From: JAWLBR01 sp041687495
GTDB lineage: Bacteria; Bacillota; Limnochordia; DTU087; JAAYGB01
Direction of reading: 5' to 3'
DNA length: 18,459 bases
NCBI GenBank assembly: GCA_041687495.1
Contig: JAWLBR010000063.1
Location: 1 to 18,459, forward strand
This document shows, in pieces, positions 7,612 through 14,716 of this stretch (position 1 is its first letter; every line of letters begins with the position of its first letter). A program made the position numbers and the translations under genes. The notes beneath the pieces are model-generated. The model was not told the DNA's origin, made no database searches, and worked only from the letters and a program-made list of their open reading frames with translations.

Positions 7612-8949
7612 GTGAATATAATCGTAATAGGAGCCGGCTACGTTGGTCTAGTTACCGCAATCACCCTAGCAGTCCTAGGCCATAAAGTTACCGCCGTGGA
7701 CACAGATTCGAAAAAAGTCGCGGATCTACGCCGCGGGGTACCGCCCTTTTTTGAACCGGGATTAAGACAGGCGCTGAAGCAGCAAACGGCGCAGGGGAGG
7801 CTTGCTTTTACAGAGGATCTGACAAAGATCGGCGATGGGGCCGATTACGCATTTATTTGCGTCGGAACTCCAAGTAAAGAGACAGGAGAGGCAGACTTAA
7901 CCTATCTGATGGACGCAGTTCAAGCTCTGGTGGGTAAAGTTACTGGCCCATTGCGCTTAGTTGTCAAGAGTACTGTACCGGTGGGGACTAACGCCTTTCT
8001 GAGAGATCTCCTTACCAAAACTCCAGCCCCGAGCTCTAGCAGCGGCCAGACCATGGCCGATGCGGTTACCGTCCTTTCTAACCCTGAGTTTCTGCGGGAG
8101 GGGAGCGCGTTACAGGACAGTCTCAACCCTGACCGGATTGTGATTGGGGCTACCTGTGCTCAGGCAGGGCAGGATCTCGCTGAAGTCTATCAGGGACTTA
8201 AAGCTCCCGTTCTCTTGATGTCTCCGGAAGAGGCAGAACTGACAAAGTACGCCGCTAACACCTTTCTCGCACTTAAGATCAGCTACTCTAATCTTCTAGC
8301 TGATTTCTGTGAGATCGTTGGAGCTGATGTGCGTACAGTAACCGATGGGATCGGCCTTGATCCCCGCATCGGTCCGCACTTCTTGAAGGCTGGTATGGGC
8401 TTTGGCGGCTCATGTTTCCCCAAAGACGTACGCTCTATGGTGTACCAGGCGAAAGCAAAGCAGCTGGACTCGACTTTGTATCAGGAGATCCTCAAGATCA
8501 ACGCCAGGCGAGTGGAGAAAGCGGTGTCCACACTTGAACACGAGCTGGGCGGTCTGAGAGACAAGACCATAGCAGTTCTAGGCTTAGCCTTTAAACCTGG
8601 TACCGATGATGTCCGGGAATCCCCGGCTATTGGCGTAATTGGAGCTCTCCTGGCTGCCGGATGTAGCGTCAAGGCCTACGATCCAGAAGCCGCCGGCAAC
8701 GCCGCCCAGGTGCTGCCGGAGCTGAGTTGTACAAAAACGCCTGATCAGGCCATCGCTGATGCTGATGCCGTAGTCCTCGTGACTGATTGGCCAGAGTTTG
8801 CGCAGTTACCCTGGCGAGGTTTGTTGAAGAAGATGCGCAATTCCGTGATTCTGGACGGAAGAAACATGCTGGATGGAAGGCAGCTTGCTGCCATGGGCGC
8901 CCGATACTTGGGGATGGGAGCTCTGGACCACATGCCTACCGCCGACTAG
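7612..8949 (+). CDS. ugd: UDP-glucose 6-dehydrogenase
   Basis: The 445-residue enzyme makes UDP-glucuronate from UDP-glucose with two NAD+. It is probably cytoplasmic because no signal peptide is seen. Residues 1-25 hold the Rossmann motif GAGYVG. Thr87 in ICVGTPS and the FLREGSALQDS loop (161-170) form the NAD and substrate side. KYAANTFLALKISYSN is the dimer helix, and FGGSCFPKD carries the catalytic Cys268. The C-terminal domain has GLAFKPGTDDVRESP, which binds the nucleotide sugar. Length is normal. The GTG start has AAAGGAGA seven bases upstream. The next gene is a sugar epimerase starting 27 bases on, and two glycosyltransferases are nearby. This matches the ytcA gene of B. subtilis, which belongs to a spore-specific group. 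A TuaD-like role in teichuronic acid is a possible alternative, but the neighbours favour the spore. Confidence 0.93.
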   Translation: MNIIVIGAGYVGLVTAITLAVLGHKVTAVDTDSKKVADLRRGVPPFFEPGLRQALKQQTAQGRLAFTEDLTKIGDGADYAFICVGTPSKETGEADLTYLMDAVQALVGKVTGPLRLVVKSTVPVGTNAFLRDLLTKTPAPSSSSGQTMADAVTVLSNPEFLREGSALQDSLNPDRIVIGATCAQAGQDLAEVYQGLKAPVLLMSPEEAELTKYAANTFLALKISYSNLLADFCEIVGADVRTVTDGIGLDPRIGPHFLKAGMGFGGSCFPKDVRSMVYQAKAKQLDSTLYQEILKINARRVEKAVSTLEHELGGLRDKTIAVLGLAFKPGTDDVRESPAIGVIGALLAAGCSVKAYDPEAAGNAAQVLPELSCTKTPDQAIADADAVVLVTDWPEFAQLPWRGLLKKMRNSVILDGRNMLDGRQLAAMGARYLGMGALDHMPTAD

Positions 8950-8976
8950 GGGTCAAGGTTGAGAGGAGATGATAGC

Positions 8977-9978
8977 ATGGCCCGAGTGCTGGTAACTGGA
9001 GCAGCTGGGTTCATCGGATCCCATCTTGTGAACCGGCTGCTTCAGGATGGGCACCATGTCATCGGAATTGACGGCATGCTGCCTAACTATGACATCAAAA
9101 TCAAGGAGCGAAATCTGGCCCTAAATAGGAGCCAGGAGCGATTCCATTTCATTCGAGAAAACCTGCTGAGCCTTGACCTGGCTAAGTTGATGAAGGGGGC
9201 GAAGTGGGTTTTTCACCTGGCGGGCCAGCCAGGTGTGCGCAAGAGCTGGGGGCAGGCTTTTCGGCTGTACACCGAAAACAATATTGAAACCACCCAAGCT
9301 TTACTGGAAGCTGCGGCTCACACTGGCATCGAAAAGTTTGTCTTTGCCTCCACGTCGTCGGTATACGGAGATGTCCCTGTCCCGATGGTGGAAGCCGGCC
9401 CGGTTCGCCCCGTCTCTCCCTATGGAGTGACTAAGTTGGCAGCCGAGCATCTTTGCCACTTGTACCTTGTCCAATACGGCGTTCCCGCCGTTTGTTTACG
9501 GTACTTCACGGTCTTCGGACCCAGACAGCGACCAGATATGGCGTTTGATTTGTTCATTAGAAGGGCACTAAACCACACCCCCATTACTCTGCACGGAAAC
9601 GGTCTAATTCAGCGGGACTTCACTTATGTCGATGATGTTGTGCAGGGAAATATCTTGGCTGCTTCCGCCGGCAAACCTGGCGAAGTGTACAACATCGGCG
9701 GGGGGAATCAAGTAACTCTGCTGCGAGTGCTCGAGGCGATGGGCACGGTGATGGGGAGCAAGCCGGAGTTTCAAGTGGACGTGGCCGTCCCCAAAGGGGA
9801 TATGCAGGCAACTTTAGCTGATATCTCCAAAGCCAGAGAACAGTTGGGGTATCAGCCGACTGTAAGCTTGGTAGAAGGTCTGCGCAAGCAAGTTGACTGG
9901 ATCTCGGCCGGCCAAAATGCCGAGCCCAACGGCGAACATCAGGGAAATTCACTGACCGATGGGGGGCAGGTAGGATGA
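8977..9978 (+). CDS. NAD-dependent UDP-sugar epimerase (YtcB-like)
   Basis: The 333-residue protein is an extended short-chain dehydrogenase/reductase. It has the N-terminal GAAGFIGSH glycine loop (residues 8-16), an STSSVYGD segment with the catalytic Ser near 127, and the YGVTK pair Tyr149 and Lys153. It also has RYFTVFGPRQRPDMA, typical of UDP-glucose, UDP-glucuronate and related 4-epimerases, and RDFTYVDDVV. The likely reaction is epimerisation at C4 of UDP-glucuronate from the preceding gene; GalE-like use of UDP-glucose cannot be excluded. The tail after about residue 310 is short and polar. The start ATG at 8977 has AGAGGAGA at 8962-8969; an in-frame ATG-like upstream extension (from 8959) lacks a site. 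It overlaps the next glycosyltransferase by four bases (ATGA), a sign of translational coupling. Confidence 0.9.
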   Translation: MARVLVTGAAGFIGSHLVNRLLQDGHHVIGIDGMLPNYDIKIKERNLALNRSQERFHFIRENLLSLDLAKLMKGAKWVFHLAGQPGVRKSWGQAFRLYTENNIETTQALLEAAAHTGIEKFVFASTSSVYGDVPVPMVEAGPVRPVSPYGVTKLAAEHLCHLYLVQYGVPAVCLRYFTVFGPRQRPDMAFDLFIRRALNHTPITLHGNGLIQRDFTYVDDVVQGNILAASAGKPGEVYNIGGGNQVTLLRVLEAMGTVMGSKPEFQVDVAVPKGDMQATLADISKAREQLGYQPTVSLVEGLRKQVDWISAGQNAEPNGEHQGNSLTDGGQVG

Positions 9979-11132
9979 GGATCGCCCATGTATGCACAGA
10001 AAACCTACCCGTTCCCCCCATTAAGGGGGGAGCAGTCCAGACCCACATCGCGGGGATTCTTCCGTTTGTCAGACAACTGCACTCGGTTACTGTGTTCTCT
10101 ATTAGTGACCCTGATTTGCCTGAGACAGAGATCCGAAACGGGGTTCGCTATATTCGGGTACCGGCGCCGGATCGGGACACTTATCTGGAAAATCTTCAGA
10201 AGGCCATGGCGCGAGAGGATTTTGACCTCGTCCACGTGTTTAACCGCCCAACCTGGATTCGGCCACTGGCTCAGGTGGTGCCACGGGCTAAGTTTGTCCT
10301 GCGCATCCACAATGCTATGTTTGAGCCAAACAAGATCGAGCCTGAGGAAGCACAGGTGGTGCTGCATCGCTTAGCAGCAATTGATACAGTGAGCGATTTC
10401 ATGGCTGACAAGATCTCTGCTCTCTACCCCAAAGCCCGCAAAATTACCAGAACTATCTACTCGGGAGTGGACCTACAGCGGTTTGGATCGGTGTGGACAG
10501 AGTCGGGGCGAGTATTGGGACAGGAGCTGCGTGAGAGACTGCAGCTGGGAGAACGACCAGTCGTCCTGTTCGTGGGTCGTCTATCCCCCAACAAGGCACC
10601 CCATTTGCTAATTTCGGCGATGAAGCAGGTGTTGTCAACCATCCCCGAAGCGGTATTGCTGATCGTGGGCAGCCGGTGGTTTGGTCGCACTGAGACCAAC
10701 GACTACATTGAGTCTCTCGTAGAAGCGTCAAAAAGCTTGGGAGAATCAGTGAGATTCACGGGATATCTGCCTGCCCTTGAGATTGAACGGGCCTTTAGTG
10801 CCGGAGACGTTTTTGTGTGCACATCGCAGTGGGAGGAGCCGTTGGCTAGAGTCCACTATGAAGCTATGGCGGCGGGGCTTCCGATCATCACCACCGCTAG
10901 AGGAGGGAATCCCGAAGTTGTGTATGACGGGCTAAACGGGTATGTTGTCAGTGATTACTCCAATCCAGACGCTCTGGCGAAGCCGATAGCGGCTCTGCTG
11001 CAGGACAGAGACTTGCGGCGGCGGTTGGGCCAACAGGGGAGGAAGATGGCCGAGTGCCGGTTTGGCTTTCAGCAGGCCGCTGCTCAGACACTAGATATGT
11101 ATCACCGGGCTGTTTATCGCAGCATGGCTTAG
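9975..11132 (+). CDS. ytcC: Second CotSA/YtcC-type glycosyltransferase (GT4)
   Basis: This 385-residue GT-B family 4 glycosyltransferase is a paralogue of the divergent one at 4895-6241. It shares the ENLPVPPIKGGAVQTH opening, LRIHNAMF, FVGRLSPNK and the E-x7-E motif EEPLARVHYE (Glu288 and Glu296) before GLPIITTARGGNPEV. It lacks the long C-terminal tail of the paralogue. The start overlaps the epimerase stop by four bases, and the purine-rich tract just upstream (GGGGGGCAGG) serves as a ribosome site. It is the third gene of a dehydrogenase-epimerase-transferase set that equals ytcA-ytcB-ytcC in B. subtilis. It probably transfers the uronic acid, or a sugar derived from it, to the spore glycan. 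Acceptor and donor are inferred from context, not read from the sequence. The operon ends at a bidirectional hairpin. Confidence 0.87.
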   Translation: MRIAHVCTENLPVPPIKGGAVQTHIAGILPFVRQLHSVTVFSISDPDLPETEIRNGVRYIRVPAPDRDTYLENLQKAMAREDFDLVHVFNRPTWIRPLAQVVPRAKFVLRIHNAMFEPNKIEPEEAQVVLHRLAAIDTVSDFMADKISALYPKARKITRTIYSGVDLQRFGSVWTESGRVLGQELRERLQLGERPVVLFVGRLSPNKAPHLLISAMKQVLSTIPEAVLLIVGSRWFGRTETNDYIESLVEASKSLGESVRFTGYLPALEIERAFSAGDVFVCTSQWEEPLARVHYEAMAAGLPIITTARGGNPEVVYDGLNGYVVSDYSNPDALAKPIAALLQDRDLRRRLGQQGRKMAECRFGFQQAAAQTLDMYHRAVYRSMA

Positions 11133-11170
11133 CGGTTGCCAAATGGCTTCGTAAGACTTCACAGAGATCG

Positions 11171-11203
11171 GAAAAGACCTTTGTTGCAAGCAAAGGTCTT
11201 TTC
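11171..11203. terminator. Bidirectional terminator between convergent genes
   Basis: A 12-bp perfect stem (AAAAGACCTTTG / CAAAGGTCTTTT, 11172-11183 with 11191-11202, plus a closing G-C pair) with a 7-base loop. Because the stem has AAAA at one base and TTTT at the other, it can end transcription from either side. It lies between the glycosyltransferase stop at 11132 and the minus-strand gene stop at 11244. Confidence 0.9.
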
Positions 11204-11243
11204 TGTACGCTGCCGCGTTGAGTGTACACCTAGTAGGGCGCGT

Positions 11244-11888
11244 TTAGGCTGTTTGTCTTGACGCACTGCCGTCAGAGTCGCCGCTGTCGGGCTCACTGCC
11301 GCTGAGCTGAGTGCTGTTGGTATGGGCGTCGCTGTTATCAAGCTCACTACCATCATGCTCACTGTTATCAAGCTTCTTATTACCCGGTTCGCTTGCTTGT
11401 GACTCACCCTCGTGCACTTCTGGCCTTGGTTTGGGTACAGACGTCTTGGCCGAAGACACGGCCTCCTCGTGGTCCCGTTTTTTCGTCAAGGATGTAAGCC
11501 ACTCAGACCTACCGAACTCAACAATCTTGTCGGGATCCAGATCCTGACCGACATACTGGGGTTTGACACTTCTCTCTTGAATCTGCTTCAAGGAAGTGGT
11601 CAATGGGGATTTACTTGGTTCACGATGTGCAGGTTCCTGCTGTGCTTTATCGGATTTTGGTGTCTGCTTCAGGGTTTCTTTAGGGGCAGCTTTAGGTTTG
11701 TTCTTCTTGGCAGAGTCTTCTCCCGCATCAGGCTTTTGGGCAGGCTTGGCTTTTTTCTTGCTGCCGTGGCCCACGGTCAGGGAGATATCCGGCATCAGAA
11801 AGAGGGCTTCGTCGATACTAGCCAGGTTGAAGGAAGCGTTGAGCCGCCTTCGCTTCTTACCGCTAGGCTTAGTTTTCTTCGCAGACAA
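11244..11888 (-). CDS. Low-complexity charged protein, probable coat-associated
   Basis: The protein has 214 residues and belongs to no family I recognise. Translation starts at a TTG (11888-11886) with a GAGGTGA ribosome site about five bases upstream; no ATG fits. The first 45 residues are basic and hold the only hydrophobic segment, RLNASFNLASIDEALFLMPD, which might be the conserved domain. The middle (about 45-95) is rich in Lys, Pro and Gln and looks disordered. A second moderately hydrophobic part around 100-135 carries VEFGRSEWLTSLTKK. The end is rich in Ser, Asp, Glu and Asn with short repeats (LDNSE, LDNSD). Charge thus runs from basic to acidic. Its place next to spore-polysaccharide genes and its composition suggest a coat or crust protein, but this is inference. 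The three overlapping plus-strand frames lack ribosome sites and read as hydrophobic nonsense. Confidence 0.72.
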   Translation of the reverse strand: MSAKKTKPSGKKRRRLNASFNLASIDEALFLMPDISLTVGHGSKKKAKPAQKPDAGEDSAKKNKPKAAPKETLKQTPKSDKAQQEPAHREPSKSPLTTSLKQIQERSVKPQYVGQDLDPDKIVEFGRSEWLTSLTKKRDHEEAVSSAKTSVPKPRPEVHEGESQASEPGNKKLDNSEHDGSELDNSDAHTNSTQLSGSEPDSGDSDGSASRQTA

Positions 11889-12093
11889 ATTGGTTCACCT
11901 CACAGTACTCGCTGACAAACGCTACTTACCTTATAATACGGGATGGAACACTTTTGGACACGGGAAGAATGTCCTCTCTAGCCAGATATGGACATTTGCT
12001 TCCAATGTCCGGCAGGAAGGTTGGACTTGAGAAACTAATAACATATGGGTGGAATACTAACTGAAGAAGTAAAAAACGAACGGAGGAATGTAG
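11889..12093. other. Divergent intergenic region with hairpins and a TATAAT
   Basis: These 205 bases separate a minus-strand gene from the transpeptidase. TATAAT lies near 11932-11937, but no well-placed -35 was found on either strand. GGACATT (11990-11996) pairs with AATGTCC (12004-12010), a 7-bp stem, and GGACA/TGTCC recurs just upstream (11957-11974). It might hold promoters for both genes; which sigma factor acts is not clear. Confidence 0.35.
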
Positions 12094-13710
12094 TTGAGAT
12101 CCTTTTCATATTCTCAGCCCTTTCCGTCCCGCCGCAGCCCAGTCATGGGTAAGAACGGGGCAGTTGCTACCAGTCATCCTCTGGCAGCACAAGTCGGGCT
12201 CCAGGTTCTGGCCGAGGGTGGAAATGCTATTGATGCAGCAGTAGCAACCGCTGCGGCTCTGACTGTACTTGAGCCCACATCTAATGGGTTAGGCAGCGAT
12301 GCCTTCGCAATTGTCTGGGATGGCAATAAGCTTCACGGACTCAATGGTTCGGGACGCAGCCCCATGTCCCTCACCTATGAGGAAATGATGAAGCATTCGG
12401 AGGAAAGAAGTGGGAAGAGTGCTGTTCCACTGTTTGGGTGGATGCCTGTCACCACTCCCGGAGCTGTATCGGCATGGGTAGAGTTGACGGAGAAATTCGG
12501 TTCTATGCCCTTGTCGCGCCTTTTGGAGCCTGCTGCCAAGTATGCAGAGGAGGGGCACCCAGTTCCACCTGTGATCGCCCATTACTGGAGCTTCTCTGAA
12601 AAACGGTTTATGGAACGGGACGAGTTCAGAAACGCTTTTCTACCCAACCGCCGGGCGGTCAGGGCCGGTGAAGTGTTCAGCTTTCCTGAGCAAGCCAGGA
12701 CACTGCGCTTGATTGGGGAGTCGAATGGCGATGAGTTCTATCGGGGCTCGCTGGCAGAAGCCATCGCTTCCCACGCAGCCAACACTGGTGGATACCTGAC
12801 CAAAGAAGACTTGGCGGCACACAAGGCGGAATGGGTTGAGCCAATTTCTACAAACTACCGCGGCTATGATGTATGGGAGATTCCACCCAACGGTCAGGGT
12901 ATCACAGCGCTAATCGCTCTCAATATCCTTGAAGGCTATGACGTTGCCCATATGCCGCAGGTATCCACGGAACGGATGCATGTGATCATCGAAGCGCTTA
13001 AGCTGGCCTTTGCTGACGCCCATCGCTATGTGGCAGATCCGTCTATAGCATCGGTGCCAACTCAAGAGCTGCTGAGCAAGGATTACGCAGCTGGACGGAG
13101 GGCGCTGATTGATCCTGAGCGGGCTTTGGTGGGCCCCGAGCCGGGGGATCCCTTGGGCGATACGGTCTATCTGTGTACAGCCGACAGAGATGGGCGGATG
13201 GTGTCGTTTATCCAATCTAACTACATGGGCTTTGGTTCAGGGGTAGTCGTTCCGGGTACTGGTATTACTCTGCAGAATAGAGGCTGTGGCTTCAGTCTGG
13301 AAGAGGGGCATCCCAACGTGTATGCTCCCGGCAAACGTCCTTATCACACCATTATTCCCAGCTTTATTACCAAGGATGGCGTGCCTTTGGCAGCTTACGG
13401 CGTCATGGGCGGCGATATGCAGCCGCAAGGGCACCTGCAAGTGGTCAGTGGGATAGTTGATCATGGTCTGAACCCTCAAGCTGCCCTGGATGCGCCTCGA
13501 GTTCGGGTGCTGGAAGACGGTGGAGTGGCCATCGAGAGTACAGTCAATCCGGAGGTTGTTCGGGAACTGACTAAGCTCGGCCACAAGATTAGCATGGTGG
13601 CGGAGATGGCTGGCTTTGGCGGCGGCCAGATGATCTGGCGGAACCCTGATACAGGTGTGTATGTAGCGGGTACTGAGCCACGCAAGGACGGACAGGCTTT
13701 GGCATTGTAG
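12094..13710 (+). CDS. ggt: Gamma-glutamyltranspeptidase-family protein (YwrD-like)
   Basis: The 538-residue protein matches gamma-glutamyltranspeptidases, which are made as one chain and cleave themselves at a Thr that becomes the nucleophile. The N-terminal half has GAVATSHPLAAQVG and GGNAIDAAVATA. The PPNGQG segment is near 264-269. The self-cleavage site is at GDT(357)VYLCTADRDG, followed by FIQSNYMGFGSGVVVPGTG and the glycine-rich MGGDMQPQGH. No signal peptide or membrane helix is visible, unlike secreted B. subtilis Ggt, so a cytoplasmic location and a YwrD-like role in degrading gamma-glutamyl compounds or making an acyl product are more likely. The TTG start has GGAGG seven bases upstream. 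The gene stands alone and ends with a long hairpin. Exact substrate is unknown. Confidence 0.92.
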   Translation: MRSFSYSQPFPSRRSPVMGKNGAVATSHPLAAQVGLQVLAEGGNAIDAAVATAAALTVLEPTSNGLGSDAFAIVWDGNKLHGLNGSGRSPMSLTYEEMMKHSEERSGKSAVPLFGWMPVTTPGAVSAWVELTEKFGSMPLSRLLEPAAKYAEEGHPVPPVIAHYWSFSEKRFMERDEFRNAFLPNRRAVRAGEVFSFPEQARTLRLIGESNGDEFYRGSLAEAIASHAANTGGYLTKEDLAAHKAEWVEPISTNYRGYDVWEIPPNGQGITALIALNILEGYDVAHMPQVSTERMHVIIEALKLAFADAHRYVADPSIASVPTQELLSKDYAAGRRALIDPERALVGPEPGDPLGDTVYLCTADRDGRMVSFIQSNYMGFGSGVVVPGTGITLQNRGCGFSLEEGHPNVYAPGKRPYHTIIPSFITKDGVPLAAYGVMGGDMQPQGHLQVVSGIVDHGLNPQAALDAPRVRVLEDGGVAIESTVNPEVVRELTKLGHKISMVAEMAGFGGGQMIWRNPDTGVYVAGTEPRKDGQALAL

Positions 13711-13736
13711 TTGCAACCAACAAGAGTAGAAATAAG

Positions 13737-13773
13737 AAGGCAGACTAAGCCCATTGGGTTTTGTCTGCCTTTT
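13737..13773 (+). terminator. Terminator of the transpeptidase gene
   Basis: A long stem made of AAGGCAGAC / GTCTGCCTT, a T-T mismatch and AAGCCC / GGGTTT (one G-T pair), with an ATT loop, ends in a T-tract (13770-13773). It begins 27 bases past the stop. Confidence 0.9.
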
Positions 13774-13835
13774 CGCGCGTCCAGAAAGTGACCAGTCCAG
13801 GACGCACTGCATGGAGCATCTGCCATCTATCTCTA

Positions 13836-13910
13836 GCCACAAAATCCTATTTGCCACAAAATAGGGGTTTGTTCCCTTACCAACACTTTACCCCTATCGT
13901 ACATTAGGGT
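13836..13910 (+). promoter_or_regulatory. Repeat-rich upstream region of coat-like genes
   Basis: GCCACAAAAT occurs twice (13836-13845 and 13853-13862), 17 bases apart. ATAGGGGT (13861-13868) is inverted as ACCCCTAT (13890-13897), and TAGGGT follows at 13905-13910. So three copies of a TAGGGk box, in two orientations, lie within 50 bases, just upstream of the 13949 gene. They resemble the core of the Bacillus GerE consensus (TRGG), but the match is imperfect and no sigma-K or sigma-E pair was found. An operator is inferred. Confidence 0.4.
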
Positions 13911-13948
13911 GAGAACACACTTTGGATGAGAGAAAGGAGGCTTCTTCA

Positions 13949-14233
13949 ATGGCCGACAGATACGGGTATGATGCAGGATGTGGCGTTCAGAAGGATTGGT
14001 ACCGGTTGTTGTGCCACGAGTTGAATGACAATGTCTTGGTGATCTTGACTTCAGGCGGTTACTACAGTGCTGTAGCCGGAATACTCAGCAGAGTTCATCC
14101 CGAATATATCGTGCTGATCAACGGGAATGTCATTCTAGAAATCCCGATGGATCGAATCGCTGCTGTGTCAAAGCTGGCCGGTGGAGGACCTGTGGCTCCG
14201 GCTCCAGGAACAGTCGGGGGATATTCGAAATAA
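13949..14233 (+). CDS. Small protein, predicted Sm/SH3-like beta barrel, possible spore coat
   Basis: The 94-residue protein has ATG at 13949, supported by AAAGGAGG at 13933-13940 eight bases upstream. An in-frame TTG at 13922 lies in front of that site and is therefore wrong. The central part alternates strands: NVLVILTSGGYYSAVAGIL, then EYIVLINGNVILEIPMDRIAAV. The pattern of a strand, a turn with paired Gly and an ending in (V/I)-P-x-x-x-(I)-x-x-V recalls the small LSm-like DUF2642-type proteins of spore formers. I cannot confirm this by search. The N-terminus is Tyr/Gly-rich with two Cys (11 and 22), and the C-terminus is a Gly/Pro tail. A gene for a Tyr-rich repeat protein follows 41 bases on and is probably co-transcribed, which supports a coat or exosporium setting. 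Confidence 0.72.
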   Translation: MADRYGYDAGCGVQKDWYRLLCHELNDNVLVILTSGGYYSAVAGILSRVHPEYIVLINGNVILEIPMDRIAAVSKLAGGGPVAPAPGTVGGYSK

Positions 14234-14274
14234 GGATGCCATGACCCAGCGACACTGCGGAAGGAGGTCTAGTA

Positions 14275-14583
14275 TTGCGGGAACCAATCCAAGGTAATGA
14301 CCAGAAACAAACGGGCGTCGAATACCACTACGGTGGCTGGATGTATAGTCCTTTCGTCGGGTGGGTACCTGGCGGTGGCCAGAAAGAGTATGGTCACGGC
14401 GGTGAAAAGTACCCAGTATACCCCTGGCTTGGTTTCGATGATGGGAAATACCCGGTATATCCTTGGCCCGGTTCTGGCCATGGCTACGATGGCGGAAAAT
14501 ACCCAGTGTATCCTTCGCCAGGCGCCGGGTATGGCTACGAGTGGCCGGGAGTCTGGGCTGCATCGCCAGACGAGCAAAGTTGA
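14275..14583 (+). CDS. Tyr/Gly/Pro-rich repeat protein, probable spore coat
   Basis: The 102-residue protein starts at a TTG with AAGGAGGT at 14261-14268, about seven bases upstream. Residues 45-50, 58-63 and 75-80 are each KYPVYP, followed by W or S, and a Gly-rich linker. The repeats differ by small insertions (13 and 17 residues apart). About half of all residues are Gly, Tyr, Pro or Trp. Low-complexity proteins rich in Tyr and Gly are common in the spore coat and can be cross-linked through dityrosine or transglutaminase. No signal peptide or membrane helix is seen. The downstream rRNA-methyltransferase frame runs across it in another frame but starts much later. The coat role is inferred from composition and neighbours. 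Confidence 0.75.
   Translation: MREPIQGNDQKQTGVEYHYGGWMYSPFVGWVPGGGQKEYGHGGEKYPVYPWLGFDDGKYPVYPWPGSGHGYDGGKYPVYPSPGAGYGYEWPGVWAASPDEQS
14378..14520 (+). repeat. Three degenerate tandem repeats encoding KYPVYP
   Basis: The DNA units read close to AAGTACCCAGTATACCC, AAATACCCGGTATATCC and AAATACCCAGTGTATCC. Differences fall mostly at third positions, which suggests selection for the peptide rather than recent duplication. Confidence 0.7.
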
Positions 14584-14595
14584 CAATTACTGTGC

Positions 14596-14620
14596 AAGGC
14601 GGGCTGTTACAGCCCGCCTT
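14596..14620 (+). terminator. Strong hairpin after the Tyr-rich gene
   Basis: A perfect 11-bp stem (AAGGCGGGCTG / CAGCCCGCCTT) with a 3-base loop begins 12 bases past the TGA. No T-tract follows the closing TT, so it may act as a stabilising or processing hairpin as well as a terminator. Confidence 0.7.
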
Positions 14621-14687
14621 GTGACGTCCCACCTTGTTGATGAAACATACCAGTTTGAGGTAAACTGGCATAGACAGGTGGCGTCAC
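14621..14687 (+). promoter_or_regulatory. Nested stem structure or operator upstream of rlmD-like gene
   Basis: GTGACG and CCACC (14621-14633, two bases bulged) can pair with GGTGGCGTCAC (14677-14687), an 11-bp outer stem. Inside it CCAGTTT (14650-14656) pairs with AAACTGG (14662-14668), leaving 16-base and 8-base single strands. The inner dyad could also be an operator over a weak TTGATG/TAAACT promoter. No riboswitch class was recognised. Confidence 0.45.
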
Positions 14688-14716
14688 ATCCAGCGGAATT
14701 GTACGGGGGTATAGAA

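Noticed and set aside
11412..12030. Plus-strand frames of 144-167 residues
   Set aside because: They are hydrophobic shadows of the minus-strand charged protein, which alone has a ribosome site (GAGGTGA) at its TTG start.
14297..14716. N-terminal extension of the RNA methyltransferase frame
   Set aside because: It overlaps the Tyr-rich gene and terminator, and shows no family similarity; the TRAM domain starts just after ATG 14717.
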